64,000 nucleotides of DNA from positions 1 through 64,000 of the forward strand of contig CAKZON010000039.1 in the NCBI GenBank assembly GCA_937136425.1, in the 5' to 3' direction. Every line of letters begins with the position of its first letter. The stretch's first letter is position 1. Both the position numbers and the translations under genes were made by a program. A model generated the notes under the pieces. That model was not told where the DNA came from. It did no database searches and saw nothing but the letters and a program-made list of their open reading frames with translations. This document shows, one piece after another, positions 1 through 8,946 of the stretch. The DNA is from an uncultured Crocinitomix sp. GTDB lineage: Bacteria; Bacteroidota; Bacteroidia; Flavobacteriales_D; Crocinitomicaceae.

Positions 1-577
1 TTAGCATAAATCTAGAAAGCTTGCGTGGAGATTTTATACCTCTATCTAATGCCATTTGAATGTAAATATCTCCCAAATTAGACATTCTTACAATAGATTC
101 TAACATGTGTTTGGTCATGGAGTGATAGGTTTTGATAGGAGCAATATCATCAATTCTATTTTGAGCAGTTGTAGATACAGCTTCGAAGCCACCATCTTTG
201 TATGCTTTTCGCAATTCTTGTCTAATTTGCATTACGTCAATGGGGGTATATGCTGAAATTGGCATAGGTTCTTGATCGGATGATTCTTTGAATTTGTCAA
301 TATTATGCATTGATACCAGGTCGAGCTCAAGAATAGGAATACCCAATTTTTGATAACGTTTACCTAGATAATCTGTAAATCGTGCAATTGGTAATGAAAA
401 ATGTTGATTCCGCAGAAATGTATTGGACAGCTTTTCCGATTTTCCATTAGTGAGTTTCGAATAGAGTGGTTTTCTCGCTTTATTGACACAAATTGACTCT
501 CGGATATGCATTTCAAAAAAATGCCCATCCATGTCTGTAGGCCATTTAATTTCATTATGTTTTTCGATCGACGGCAT
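1..577 (-). CDS. Hypothetical protein, C-terminus cut by window edge
   Basis: An open frame runs from an ATG at 575-577 down to base 1 on the minus strand without a stop: 192 codons are visible, beginning MPSIEKHNEIKWPTDMDG. I do not recognise the family. The visible part is hydrophilic, has no signal peptide or membrane segment, and looks like a cytosolic alpha/beta protein (for example LGIPILELDLVSM around residues 91-103 and a helical stretch near the cut end). The frame is free of stops over its whole length and uses the same AT-rich codons as its neighbours, so it is probably real. It lies downstream of mutS on the same strand with a 161-bp gap. That gap contains a CCCAATTGGG palindrome at 688-697. 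Confidence 0.7.
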   Translation of the reverse strand, partial: MPSIEKHNEIKWPTDMDGHFFEMHIRESICVNKARKPLYSKLTNGKSEKLSNTFLRNQHFSLPIARFTDYLGKRYQKLGIPILELDLVSMHNIDKFKESSDQEPMPISAYTPIDVMQIRQELRKAYKDGGFEAVSTTAQNRIDDIAPIKTYHSMTKHMLESIVRMSNLGDIYIQMALDRGIKSPRKLSRFML

Positions 578-738
578 ACCTATTGAATTTTAAATGTCAG
601 GTTAAAACTACAGCCATAATTTAAGGATGCCCAATTGAAAAGAGCAAATAAATGATTTGATTTGTGTTTTTCGCAAAGCTTAGTTACCCCAATTGGGCAA
701 GGTTTACTTTTGCTTAAAGTATTTGTTTTGCAATTTAA

Positions 739-3360
739 TTATCCTCCAACATACTTCTTAATCTCATTCAACTTCATCAAAGCCTCAACAGGAGTCAACG
801 TATTAATATCAATACTTTCAATTTGATCTTTAATTTGCATTAAAACAGGATCGTCTAATTGGAAAAAACTTAATTGCATATTAGCATCTGCAGCAATTGC
901 TTTCGCTTCTGATTTTAAATCACCCGAATGACTTTTCTCCAATTGCACCAATATTTGATCCGCACGATTAAGAACAGCTTTTGGCATTCCGGCCATTTTC
1001 GCCACATGAATACCAAAACTATGTGCACTTCCGCCGGGTACTAATTTCCGCATGAAAATGATTTTGTTCCCTAATTCTTTAACAGAAACGTTATAGTTTT
1101 TAATGCGGTTAAAAGTTCCGCTCATCTCGTTTAACTCATGATAGTGAGTCGCAAATAATGTTTTTGGCTTTGCGCTTTTATTCTCATGTAAATATTCCGT
1201 AATAGACCATGCAATTGAGATACCGTCATAAGTACTTGTTCCTCGTCCAATTTCATCCAAAATAATTAAGCTGCGTTCTGACAAGTTGTTCAAAATACTT
1301 GCGGTCTCATTCATTTCAACCATAAAAGTTGATTCTCCAGACGAGATATTATCAGATGCACCAACTCTTGTAAAAACCTTATCTACAATTCCTAATGTAG
1401 CAGCATCTGCAGGAACAAAACTCCCCATTTGCGCCATTAAAGATATTAAAGCAGTTTGGCGTAACAATGCAGATTTACCCGACATGTTAGGTCCTGTAAT
1501 CATGATGATTTGCTGAGAATCATTATCCAAATAAACATCATTGGAAATATAAGCCTCACCCATAGGCAATTGTTTCTCAATTACTGGGTGTCTTCCTTCC
1601 TTAATATCAATCACAAATGACTCATCCATTTTAGGACAAACGTACTGATTTGATCGAGCTACCATAGCAAATGAATGTAAACAATCGAGCTTTGCTAATT
1701 GCGAGGCATTATGCTGTATTGGAGTGATATAGTCCGCCATAGATAATACCAAATCTGAAAGTAGTGTGCTTTCTAATTGGTGAATTTTTTCTTCGGCGCC
1801 CAATATTTTTGATTCGTATTCTTTTAATTCTTCAGTTATATATCGTTCGGCGTTAACCAGCGTTTGTTTTCTAATCCACTCTTCAGGAACTTTATCCTTA
1901 TGCGAATTTCTAACTTCAATATAGTAGCCAAATACATTATTAAAGGCAATTTTTATACTTGAAATTCCGGTGCGTTCAGCTTCACGCACTTTCATAGCTT
2001 CTAAATAATCCTTACCTGAATTCAATACGGTACGTAAATCATCCAATTCGGTATTTACACCATCTGCAATTACTTGTCCTTTACCAACTGCAATAGCAGG
2101 ATCAGCATCAATTTCCTTTTCAATTCGTTCGCGCAATGCCGCACAAGGATTTAATTGATCACCAATTAATGGCAACGCTTTTGATTTAGCTTTACTACAA
2201 GCTTCCTTAATTGGGTCAATAGCAGTTAATGCACGTTTAAGTTGTACAATCTCTTTTGGATTAATACGCGTTGTTGCTACTTTAGAAATGATTCGTTCTA
2301 AATCACCAACCTCTTTCAATTGTGTTTCAATGGTTGATTGAAAGTCACCATCATTTAAAAAGTACTGTACAATTTCATGACGTTCACGAATTGGTGCTAG
2401 GTCTTTCAATGGCAATACCGTCCAACGGCGCATCATTCTACTGCCAGGAGGCGTTAAGGTTTGATCAATAATATCAATCAATGTTACGGCGCCTTCGTTT
2501 TGCGAATAAAGTAATTCTAAATTTCGAATTGTAAAACGGTCCAACCATACATATCGATCCTCTTCCAGTCTTGAGATAGTTGTGATATGCGAAAGTTTAT
2601 CATGTTGCGTTTGCGATAAATAATGCAACACGGCACTACCTGCAATTACAGCCATTTCCATTTTATTAATGCCAAACCCTTTCAGTGATTTAACTTCAAA
2701 ATGCTTTTCTAAATTTTCTTTTGCAAAATCAGTTGTAAATACCCAGTCCTCTAGTTTATAGGTGTAAAATTTATCACTAAAATGTTCTAAATAAAGTTTT
2801 TGCTTTCCTTTTTGAAATAAAATTTCTTTAGGTCCAAAACTTTGAATTAGTTTATCGATATATTCAAAATTTCCTTCTGCAACTAAAAACTCGCCCGTAG
2901 ATACATCTATAAATGATACCCCTGCTTGTTTTCCTTCAAAATGAATGGCTGCCAAGAAATTGTTTTCACTTCCATCCAACACCTTGTCATTGTATGAAAC
3001 ACCTGGTGTCACCAATTCAGTCACACCTCGTTTAACAATGGTTTTAGTCATTTTCGGATCTTCTAATTGATCACAAATGGCAACACGCATGCCGGCTCTA
3101 ACTAATTTGGGCAAATAAGTATCAAGTGAGTGGTGCGGAAAACCTGCTAATTCAATTTCAGAAGGACTATCTTTTCCTCTTTTTGTTAAGATGATATTAA
3201 GGATATTGGATGCTTTAATAGCATCTTCTCCAAAGGTTTCGTAAAAATCACCAACTCGAAACAATAACATTGCATCAGGATATTTCATCTTGATTTGGTT
3301 GTATTGCTTCATCAACGGAGTTACCGTTGCTTTCTTACTACTTGCTTTTTTCTTCGCCAC
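739..3360 (-). CDS. mutS: DNA mismatch repair protein MutS
   Basis: Recognises base mismatches and small loops and recruits MutL in an ATP-dependent way. At 873 aa the length is normal for MutS1. The N-terminal mismatch-binding domain carries the GDFYE motif (F39 wedges into the mismatch, E41 contacts the base). The connector, core and clamp domains follow. The C-terminal ABC-type ATPase has a Walker A GPNMSGKS at about residues 623-630, a Walker B-like [16 protein letters not shown] and the FATHYHEL switch. The short basic N-terminal tail ([11 protein letters not shown]) is typical of Bacteroidota MutS. Transcribed alone; no other mismatch-repair gene is near. A TAAATTCG -7-like box lies just upstream on the minus strand but is imperfect. 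Confidence 0.98.
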   Translation of the reverse strand: MAKKKASSKKATVTPLMKQYNQIKMKYPDAMLLFRVGDFYETFGEDAIKASNILNIILTKRGKDSPSEIELAGFPHHSLDTYLPKLVRAGMRVAICDQLEDPKMTKTIVKRGVTELVTPGVSYNDKVLDGSENNFLAAIHFEGKQAGVSFIDVSTGEFLVAEGNFEYIDKLIQSFGPKEILFQKGKQKLYLEHFSDKFYTYKLEDWVFTTDFAKENLEKHFEVKSLKGFGINKMEMAVIAGSAVLHYLSQTQHDKLSHITTISRLEEDRYVWLDRFTIRNLELLYSQNEGAVTLIDIIDQTLTPPGSRMMRRWTVLPLKDLAPIRERHEIVQYFLNDGDFQSTIETQLKEVGDLERIISKVATTRINPKEIVQLKRALTAIDPIKEACSKAKSKALPLIGDQLNPCAALRERIEKEIDADPAIAVGKGQVIADGVNTELDDLRTVLNSGKDYLEAMKVREAERTGISSIKIAFNNVFGYYIEVRNSHKDKVPEEWIRKQTLVNAERYITEELKEYESKILGAEEKIHQLESTLLSDLVLSMADYITPIQHNASQLAKLDCLHSFAMVARSNQYVCPKMDESFVIDIKEGRHPVIEKQLPMGEAYISNDVYLDNDSQQIIMITGPNMSGKSALLRQTALISLMAQMGSFVPADAATLGIVDKVFTRVGASDNISSGESTFMVEMNETASILNNLSERSLIILDEIGRGTSTYDGISIAWSITEYLHENKSAKPKTLFATHYHELNEMSGTFNRIKNYNVSVKELGNKIIFMRKLVPGGSAHSFGIHVAKMAGMPKAVLNRADQILVQLEKSHSGDLKSEAKAIAADANMQLSFFQLDDPVLMQIKDQIESIDINTLTPVEALMKLNEIKKYVGG

Positions 3361-3479
3361 GTTTAATTGAATTTTGGAAAGACGAATTTAAGGCATTGTT
3401 TTACCTTTCAAAAATTTGTGTAAACTGACTTATCAATACTTGTTAACAGTTATGAAATTGAATTTGCTGTGGATTAGCT

Positions 3480-4934
3480 TTAGCAAGCAACTTTTATCGT
3501 AATAACGGTTCCTTTGCTCTGCTCTGATCTAATAGTGATAGTTCCGCTAATTTGATCGACTAATGCCAAAATTATTTCAAAACCAAGTGAGTTTTGATCT
3601 TCTATTTCAAACCCTTCAGGTAATCCAATTCCATTGTCAGAAACTTGGATATGGTATTGTCCATTAACTTCAGTAATGGTTACATCCACCTTAGGTGAAG
3701 TTTGGCTGGAAGATTCTGGAAAGGCATATTTGATCGAATTAGAAATCAACTCATTCAAAATAAGTCCGCAGGATAAAGCTAAATCTAGAGAGATTTTACT
3801 GTTTTTTACTCCGCTAACATCTAATGAAATTTTGATTGATGCCCCAATTGATTCTGTTATTAAATCAATTATCGAACTAAAATATTTATTAAGGTTTACA
3901 AACTCAACGTTTGAAGTTTGATGCAATTTTTCATGAACAAGAGCAATCGCTTTTATTCTGTTACGTGTTTCTCGAAACATTTCAACAGAAGCTCTATCCG
4001 GTAAGTAATGTGATTGCAAATTGAGTAAGCTAGAGATGAGTTGCAAATTATTTTTTACACGGTGATGCACCTCTTTTAATAAAATGGATTTTTCTTCTAA
4101 TGATTTTAGTATTTTTTGCTCTACTATTTTCCTTTCAAAAAAGAGGGGTATTTCAAAGTTGTCGTTCAAATTGGTGTGAACAGATTCTTTTTCTAAATAA
4201 GTCTCAATTTTATTAGGATGTGCAGTTATAAATGTACAATTATCATCACCCTTTCCACGACATGTAATTTCAATTGATGTCAATGGGATGCCAAAACTTT
4301 CTTCACACCAACCAGAAGAATAACCTGCATTCATAATGCAAACGGGCCTGTCAGAAACTTTATTTCTTTTAATCCAAGACTCGGCTTCAAATGAATGGGG
4401 ATGACGATATTTTAAGAAAAAATTTTCATCAGATGTTGGGTTGCTGTCTATAATTTCAACGCTGGCCCAACCACTATATGCAAAGTGTATTGGTCCTGCA
4501 GAAAGCTTTTCTAAAGGGCTTGTTAAATCCATTTTTTTGTGAAACGCTTTTGCATCCTCAATACCCAAAACATGCGAAATATCAAAGAGGAAATTTTGTC
4601 CTATTCGAATGGCTTCGTCATTTCCTTTGTGAGAATATAGTCTTTTAATTTCTTCTAAAAAATCTATTGATAATGAAGAGGCACGCATCAAGACGTAACG
4701 CTCATTGTCAATTAATATGGACGCTTTTCCTGGATCAAATTGTACTTTTTTAAAGTAACCTGAAACAAGTTTTTCAGCCTCATCAAAAATTGGTTTGAAT
4801 GCTGGTGGAGTATCGACTACGGATTTCTCTGAATCTTTAAACAGGTGGCTTTCCTTTAACCATGCATTTTCATTCTCAAGTTCTTTAATTTTTTGCTTTA
4901 AATCCGATATTTCTTCTTTTAATATGGCGCTCAT
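3480..4934 (-). CDS. Sensor histidine kinase with V4R ligand-binding domain
   Basis: 484 aa. Residues 1-30 form a coiled coil (leucine/glutamate rich). Residues about 45-240 resemble the XylR-N/V4R (4-vinyl-reductase-like) sensor fold, with its typical end: GYSSGWCEESFGIP, then EITCRGKGDDNCTF, where two cysteines could bind a metal or ligand. A HisKA_2-type dimerisation/phosphoacceptor helix has the LLKEVHHRVKNNLQL motif, with H290/H291 as candidate phospho-histidines. The C-terminal HATPase_c domain has the N box (LILNELISNSIKYAF) and G1 box (VSDNGIGLP). There is no membrane segment, so it is a soluble kinase probably sensing a small cytosolic molecule. It starts 21 bp after the secreted beta-helix gene upstream, so the two may be co-transcribed. 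No response regulator is adjacent. Confidence 0.85.
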   Translation of the reverse strand: MSAILKEEISDLKQKIKELENENAWLKESHLFKDSEKSVVDTPPAFKPIFDEAEKLVSGYFKKVQFDPGKASILIDNERYVLMRASSLSIDFLEEIKRLYSHKGNDEAIRIGQNFLFDISHVLGIEDAKAFHKKMDLTSPLEKLSAGPIHFAYSGWASVEIIDSNPTSDENFFLKYRHPHSFEAESWIKRNKVSDRPVCIMNAGYSSGWCEESFGIPLTSIEITCRGKGDDNCTFITAHPNKIETYLEKESVHTNLNDNFEIPLFFERKIVEQKILKSLEEKSILLKEVHHRVKNNLQLISSLLNLQSHYLPDRASVEMFRETRNRIKAIALVHEKLHQTSNVEFVNLNKYFSSIIDLITESIGASIKISLDVSGVKNSKISLDLALSCGLILNELISNSIKYAFPESSSQTSPKVDVTITEVNGQYHIQVSDNGIGLPEGFEIEDQNSLGFEIILALVDQISGTITIRSEQSKGTVITIKVAC

Positions 4935-4955
4935 GTGAAATTGATTAAAACCCCT

Positions 4956-6413
4956 TTAGTTTAAGATGACTATTTCTTGATGTGTACTGTTTTGGGTAAT
5001 TACTTTCACTATAACTGAACCTCTAGCGTAGTTCGATAGATCAATCGTATGATGTTTTAGCGTACTGGAATTTGAATAAATTAATTGACCAGAAAGATCG
5101 AGTATTTGAATGAGAATATTTTCGTTAAAATTTTGATTCAAATGGAGGTGTAATAGTCCTTTTGATGGATTTGGATAAATTGAAAAAATATTCTTTTCAA
5201 ATTCTTTATATCCAATGGGGTCGTGATATTCATATGCTCCAATATCTGGTCTTATACCATGCAAATCTCTAATGCCTGCAAGGTAGGTGTTGTGGTAATA
5301 TTGTGATGTTGCTTCTAAATCTCCCGTTAAAATCATTCCAGAGTCCTTAGCAACGGAGTAAAGTCCAATATTGTATACATAAACTTCTTCTGCTTCAAAA
5401 TCAAAAACAGAAATATCCTCATCTGCATAGTTATGTGAAAAAGTGGTGGCCTCACCTTCTAATAAATCACCTGTCCCTGCAAAAATATTATTGACAATAT
5501 ATGCTTCCATTGTTCCATCTGCAATTTGTAAAAATCGGCAAGATGCTTCACGTTTATTAACCATTGTATTATGCACAAAATAAAATTCATGAGGTGCTGG
5601 ATTTGTTAAACCTTCTAAACCATATCCAACAGCGTTATTATTTAAAGCAGCAGGACCTTGCATTAAAGCATTTCCTTTTACAAGTGCATAACCTCCGTTT
5701 GACAAGTCAATCAAACGACTTGAGTTTCCGTCTGATTCATCTGTAATTCGATTATAGATAATGAAATTGTTATTTGCTCTAGATTTTACATTATGCCCCA
5801 CATTAGTGTGATGCGAATAACAATGACTTAAAGTGAAATTGTTAACATGGCCGATATACATATTGTGGGTAAATTCGTCTCCAAAGCCATTGTATGCAAA
5901 TTCACAAAACTGAATGAAAATATCTCCATCATAAGGATTGCTCGTAAATAATCCATTTTCATTGTGATGGAAATAACATTTTAAAAGTGTTAAACCAATT
6001 CCGTCTAACCGAATTCCTGCTCCATTTTCATCTGGAACAGCAGCTCCTGAAAATTCAATATTTGAAACAGTTATATTATTACCAACACAAACCCAAGTTC
6101 CTTTGCCAAGAATATAAGCTCCATCAGCAATCATATGAGGCCGTGCATCAATGTCACCTTCTCCTTGAATAAATAAATTATCCTGTTGCCAGGCGGCTAA
6201 AGCATCTGTACCTAAATAGTCAGCACTTTCAATATAAATGGTGTCAAAATCTGCAATATCAATATCACCAGCAACGTCTGCTAAATAAAATGCATTCGGG
6301 GTCATATAGTCATAGGAAGGTCCAACATTCCACACTGCGGCGGAACTAATAATGGGACTTACAATGAATAATAGTAAGTGTATTAAACAAGGTGTATTCA
6401 TAGGTGGTTGCAT
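4956..6413 (-). CDS. Secreted right-handed beta-helix protein with T9SS sorting domain
   Basis: 485 aa. A hydrophobic signal peptide follows either M1 or M5 (MNTPCLIHLLLFIVSP); the M5 start at 6401 gives a more typical signal peptide. The middle, about residues 60-390, has short repeated beta-helix coils (GIRLDGIGLTLLKCYFHHNENG, NNFTLSHCYSHH, NNFIIYNRITD) as in pectate-lyase-like and parallel beta-helix surface proteins. The last 75 residues are a type A T9SS sorting domain (FSIYPNPSKGLLHLH, then LDLSGQLIYSN and a DLSNYARG segment). It is likely exported and attached to the cell surface. Substrate unknown; polysaccharide binding or lysis is only one option. A DIGAYEYHDP motif before the sorting domain is common in such proteins. 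Confidence 0.85.
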   Translation of the reverse strand: MQPPMNTPCLIHLLLFIVSPIISSAAVWNVGPSYDYMTPNAFYLADVAGDIDIADFDTIYIESADYLGTDALAAWQQDNLFIQGEGDIDARPHMIADGAYILGKGTWVCVGNNITVSNIEFSGAAVPDENGAGIRLDGIGLTLLKCYFHHNENGLFTSNPYDGDIFIQFCEFAYNGFGDEFTHNMYIGHVNNFTLSHCYSHHTNVGHNVKSRANNNFIIYNRITDESDGNSSRLIDLSNGGYALVKGNALMQGPAALNNNAVGYGLEGLTNPAPHEFYFVHNTMVNKREASCRFLQIADGTMEAYIVNNIFAGTGDLLEGEATTFSHNYADEDISVFDFEAEEVYVYNIGLYSVAKDSGMILTGDLEATSQYYHNTYLAGIRDLHGIRPDIGAYEYHDPIGYKEFEKNIFSIYPNPSKGLLHLHLNQNFNENILIQILDLSGQLIYSNSSTLKHHTIDLSNYARGSVIVKVITQNSTHQEIVILN

Positions 6414-6490
6414 TTATAAATATAGACCATTCTAATGACAAATGCCATTTTTTATTCGCCAAGCACGGTTTAAAATTGACCATAAATGAT

Positions 6491-6527
6491 AAAAAACAAA
6501 AGCCCTGACAATAGTTGTCAGGGCTTT
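6491..6527 (-). terminator. Rho-independent terminator of the DUF2911 gene
   Basis: A perfect 12-bp inverted repeat AAAGCCCTGACA / TGTCAGGGCTTT (6499-6510 and 6516-6527) with a 5-nt loop. On the minus strand it is followed by TTTGTTTTTT. It lies 29 bp past the stop of the gene ending at 6556. Confidence 0.9.
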
Positions 6528-6555
6528 AATTCTGTTAAAAATATAGGTTGAAATT

Positions 6556-7407
6556 CTACTTACTCCATTCAGCAATAGAGTCTTTGTTCATTTTAACATA
6601 GTCTGAATTTCCAGCTTTTTCTGCTCCTGCCATTGACAATTTTGCCGTTGCAATTGCTTCTTTTTTCTTGCCCAATTTAGCTTCAATTAAAGATTGTTTT
6701 CTTAACATCCAAAATGGAGCTTCACCACCGCGCATTTCAATTGCTTTTTGAATCCATTCATAAGCTTGGTCCATGTCTTTGTCAGATGCTAAATAAAAAC
6801 TAGCAGCAGAATAATAATCACCCGCTGATGGTCCAGCCATTGTTTTATCAATACTTTTTTGAGCAATTTCATTGGTAGGTGCTTCAATTTTCACCGTCAC
6901 TTTTGTTTTGGCCCAAGAAATACTTAAGTCAGCATCTGTTCCATTTATCAAATTGTCTATGGAAATAGTGAATGATTCAATAGGATCGTTTAATGCTTGA
7001 ACATCAACAGTTACTCTAGCAGCTTCTAGTGTTTCGTCCCATTTTTCTGGTGTTCCCCAAATCTCAGTTTCAGTGTATAAAATAACGTCCCATTTTTTTT
7101 CGCCAGGAACGGTATATAAAGCATAATCTCCTGCAGGAACATCTTTACCTCCAAATTTAATGTCAGTTGACGTTGAAAATTGCACGGCTTTGTTTGCGCC
7201 GGTTCTCCAAACTTTACCATATGGCACTAAGTCTCCAAAAATGGTTCTGCCTTTAACTCCTGGACGAGAATAAGCAATTGTAACCTCTGTTAAGCCAACT
7301 GTTTGCTCAATTTTTGCTGATGGACTTGGTTGTGGAGATTTTACCTGAGCATTAACAGTTGCCGAAACGGTAAATAATAGTAATAATGTAAAGAATGTAT
7401 TTTTCAT
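6556..7407 (-). CDS. DUF2911 domain-containing exported protein
   Basis: 283 aa with a clear signal peptide (MKNTFFTLLLLFTVSATVNAQ). Residues about 25-165 match the DUF2911 family of Bacteroidota: SPSAKIEQTVG, then TIAYSRPGVKGRTIFGDLVP, then GKVWRTGANKA and DVPAGDYALYTVPG. The C-terminal third is helical and looks like a tetratricopeptide-type stretch (QAYEWIQKAIEMRGGEAPFW). Function of the family is unknown; it is periplasmic or secreted. Divergent from the GbsR-type regulator at 7559, with a 151-bp intergenic region holding two inverted repeats, so the two may be co-regulated. Confidence 0.9.
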   Translation of the reverse strand: MKNTFFTLLLLFTVSATVNAQVKSPQPSPSAKIEQTVGLTEVTIAYSRPGVKGRTIFGDLVPYGKVWRTGANKAVQFSTSTDIKFGGKDVPAGDYALYTVPGEKKWDVILYTETEIWGTPEKWDETLEAARVTVDVQALNDPIESFTISIDNLINGTDADLSISWAKTKVTVKIEAPTNEIAQKSIDKTMAGPSAGDYYSAASFYLASDKDMDQAYEWIQKAIEMRGGEAPFWMLRKQSLIEAKLGKKKEAIATAKLSMAGAEKAGNSDYVKMNKDSIAEWSK

Positions 7408-7433
7408 ATGAATAATTTTAGGATTTGACGATT

Positions 7434-7471
7434 TACTTTAAAATTCTTTACAAAGGAACTATTTTAAAGTA
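7434..7471. promoter_or_regulatory. Perfect 11-bp inverted repeat in divergent intergenic region
   Basis: TACTTTAAAAT at 7434-7444 and ATTTTAAAGTA at 7461-7471 are exact reverse complements with a 16-nt spacer. They sit 27-64 bp upstream of the DUF2911 start, where its promoter should be. An operator or an mRNA leader hairpin is possible. The arms are AT-rich, so chance cannot be excluded. Confidence 0.4.
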
Positions 7472-7510
7472 GACTGTTAATTAATTTAACATGCAATAAC
7501 ATAAAAATAA

Positions 7511-7532
7511 ACTTTCAATAAATATTGAAAGT
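7511..7532. promoter_or_regulatory. Palindromic operator candidate for the GbsR/MarR-type regulator
   Basis: ACTTTCAATA-AA-TATTGAAAGT is a perfect 10-bp inverted repeat with a 2-nt centre. It covers the TTG -33 element (7525-7527) of the regulator's own promoter. The size and placement fit a dimeric winged-helix repressor that regulates itself. A 9-nt copy of one half-site (ACTTTCAAT) occurs again at 8082-8090, in the gap before the next gene. Confidence 0.6.
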
Positions 7533-7554
7533 TCGAAAAATTATATTACATTTG
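7525..7554 (+). promoter_or_regulatory. Bacteroidota promoter of GbsR-type regulator (TTG-N19-TAnnTTTG)
   Basis: TTG at 7525-7527, a 19-nt spacer, then TACATTTG at 7547-7554. The box ends only 4 nt before the ATG at 7559, so the transcript would begin at or next to the start codon. Confidence 0.7.
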
Positions 7555-7558
7555 ATCT

Positions 7559-8065
7559 ATGCAATTGAATGACGCGAAAATGGAATTTGTACAAACTTGG
7601 GGCTCAATAGGGAGTGCTTGGGGGATTCCTCGTTCTATGGCGCAAATTCATGCATTACTTTTAGCGAGTAATGAGGCTTTGAGTACAGAAGATGTGATGG
7701 AGACCATTAAACTTTCTCGTGGTAATGTGAATATTAACATGCGCGAGTTGATCAATTGGAGGTTAGTGAGCAAGCAGAATAAAATAGGGGAACGGAAAGA
7801 ATTTTTTACGGCACAGACTGATATTATGTCTATGGCGCAAAATATTGTTGAAGAGCGAAAAAGAAGAGAGTTGCAACCAGTACTTTCCTTATTGTCTAAA
7901 TTGAAAAATGAAGAGTTGGAAGGTAATGAGGAGGAAGTTGCGCACTTTAAACAATTAATGCAGGAACTGGATGATTTTATTAAACAATTGGATCAGCTTT
8001 CAGAAATTTGGTTGAAATTAAAAGACAACTTCTTCTTCAAAAAAATGATTAAAACTATGAGTTAA
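7559..8065 (+). CDS. GbsR/MarR-family transcriptional regulator
   Basis: 168 aa. The N-terminal winged helix shows the family pattern FVQTWGSIGSAWGIPRSMAQIHALLL, followed by the recognition region STEDVMETIKLSRGNVNINMREL. A long helical C-terminal half (about residues 95-160) should make the dimer. The first ATG is kept because the family begins just before the FVQTWG motif, although the promoter ends 4 nt upstream. It heads a plus-strand run of six genes, probably an operon, and a perfect palindrome in its own promoter suggests autoregulation. Family members respond to osmolytes or other small ligands; the ligand here is unknown. Confidence 0.88.
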   Translation: MQLNDAKMEFVQTWGSIGSAWGIPRSMAQIHALLLASNEALSTEDVMETIKLSRGNVNINMRELINWRLVSKQNKIGERKEFFTAQTDIMSMAQNIVEERKRRELQPVLSLLSKLKNEELEGNEEEVAHFKQLMQELDDFIKQLDQLSEIWLKLKDNFFFKKMIKTMS

Positions 8066-8108
8066 TATTTTTTTAAATCAAACTTTCAATTTTTTCTAAA
8101 ACTTTAAT

Positions 8109-8552
8109 ATGTTTAAAAATATCGAATTATCGGAAATTAATAATGATCGAGTCGTACAGAGTTTATGGGTATTGTTCTCTTCAATTGGCGCATTTATGAT
8201 AGTTGGCGCAATTGTAAGGTTTGGAATGGGGAATGACGAGTTTAGTATTGGATTAATTTTTTACTATTTATTACAAGTGATTTTTTTTGGATGGCCTATG
8301 TGGGGTGGAATATGGCTCTTGTTTTACATTATAGAGCGATTCACTCTTGGAAAAAAATCTACAACAAAGACAGTAGCAATTTTATTTATAGTTGAAATTA
8401 TCCTCCCATTTCTATTTCTAATTATAGTCCTTGCATTTGAAAATCGCGCAAATTTTTTAGGATTAATTGTGTTGGTGCCAGTTATCCTAGCACAGTGTAT
8501 TCGTTGGAAGTATTTAAAACACAAAAACCGCATGTATAATCTCATCAAATAG
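8109..8552 (+). CDS. Small integral membrane protein (first of three related genes)
   Basis: 147 aa with about four membrane helices. The family is not recognised. It shares with the two next genes an IIER-like motif at the end of a helix (LLFYIIERFTLGKK), a following helix with VEIILP, and a basic C-terminal end RWKYLKHKNRMY. The corresponding segments of the third gene are MIIERI, VEVFIP and RWLYLRSKDRMY. Lies 43 bp after the regulator gene; the gap contains a half-site of the proposed operator. Probably part of the same operon. Confidence 0.75.
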   Translation: MFKNIELSEINNDRVVQSLWVLFSSIGAFMIVGAIVRFGMGNDEFSIGLIFYYLLQVIFFGWPMWGGIWLLFYIIERFTLGKKSTTKTVAILFIVEIILPFLFLIIVLAFENRANFLGLIVLVPVILAQCIRWKYLKHKNRMYNLIK

Positions 8553-8577
8553 TTTCTAAATAATAAAACTTATAACT

Positions 8578-8943
8578 ATGAAAATTAGTAAAACCAAGGT
8601 GCATTTAAGCATGCTTATCCCATTCTTAATGGTGTTTCTCGCTATCTTCTTTTATGTATTTGAATCTGTTTCTCAGCAAAATGCCTGGGCAGAATTTTTT
8701 GAAATATTTTTTGCAACCTCTCCTTTATGGATAGTAAGTGTTGTAATCTGTCTAATTATTGAATTTGCAACAATCAATGAAAAATTAAACAAAAAGAGAT
8801 TAAGACGCATGTTAATAATAGAAACCATTGTTGCTTCCGTTATTTCTTTGCACATGATTTTTGTAATTCTGGTCATAGGTAGTGTTAGTAACATATTGCG
8901 ATATCAATTCCTTGTTTTTAAAAATAGAAGTACTAAATCTTAA
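8578..8943 (+). CDS. Small integral membrane protein (second of three related genes)
   Basis: 121 aa with three to four hydrophobic helices. The N-terminus MKISKTKVHLSMLIPF closely resembles that of the next gene (MKISRIKVQSSMAIPI), showing a tandem duplication. The internal LIIEFATINEKLNKK and IETIVA segments align with the IIER and VEVFIP segments of the neighbours. Shorter than its siblings because the region before the basic tail (LRYQFLVFKNR) is contracted. Separated by 25 bp from the gene before and 3 bp from the gene after, so almost certainly co-transcribed. Function unknown. Confidence 0.75.
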   Translation: MKISKTKVHLSMLIPFLMVFLAIFFYVFESVSQQNAWAEFFEIFFATSPLWIVSVVICLIIEFATINEKLNKKRLRRMLIIETIVASVISLHMIFVILVIGSVSNILRYQFLVFKNRSTKS

Positions 8944-8946
8944 GTT

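Noticed and set aside
364..555. 63-aa minus-strand frame inside the left-edge gene
   Set aside because: It lies inside a longer, clean frame from 577 to the window edge in another phase.
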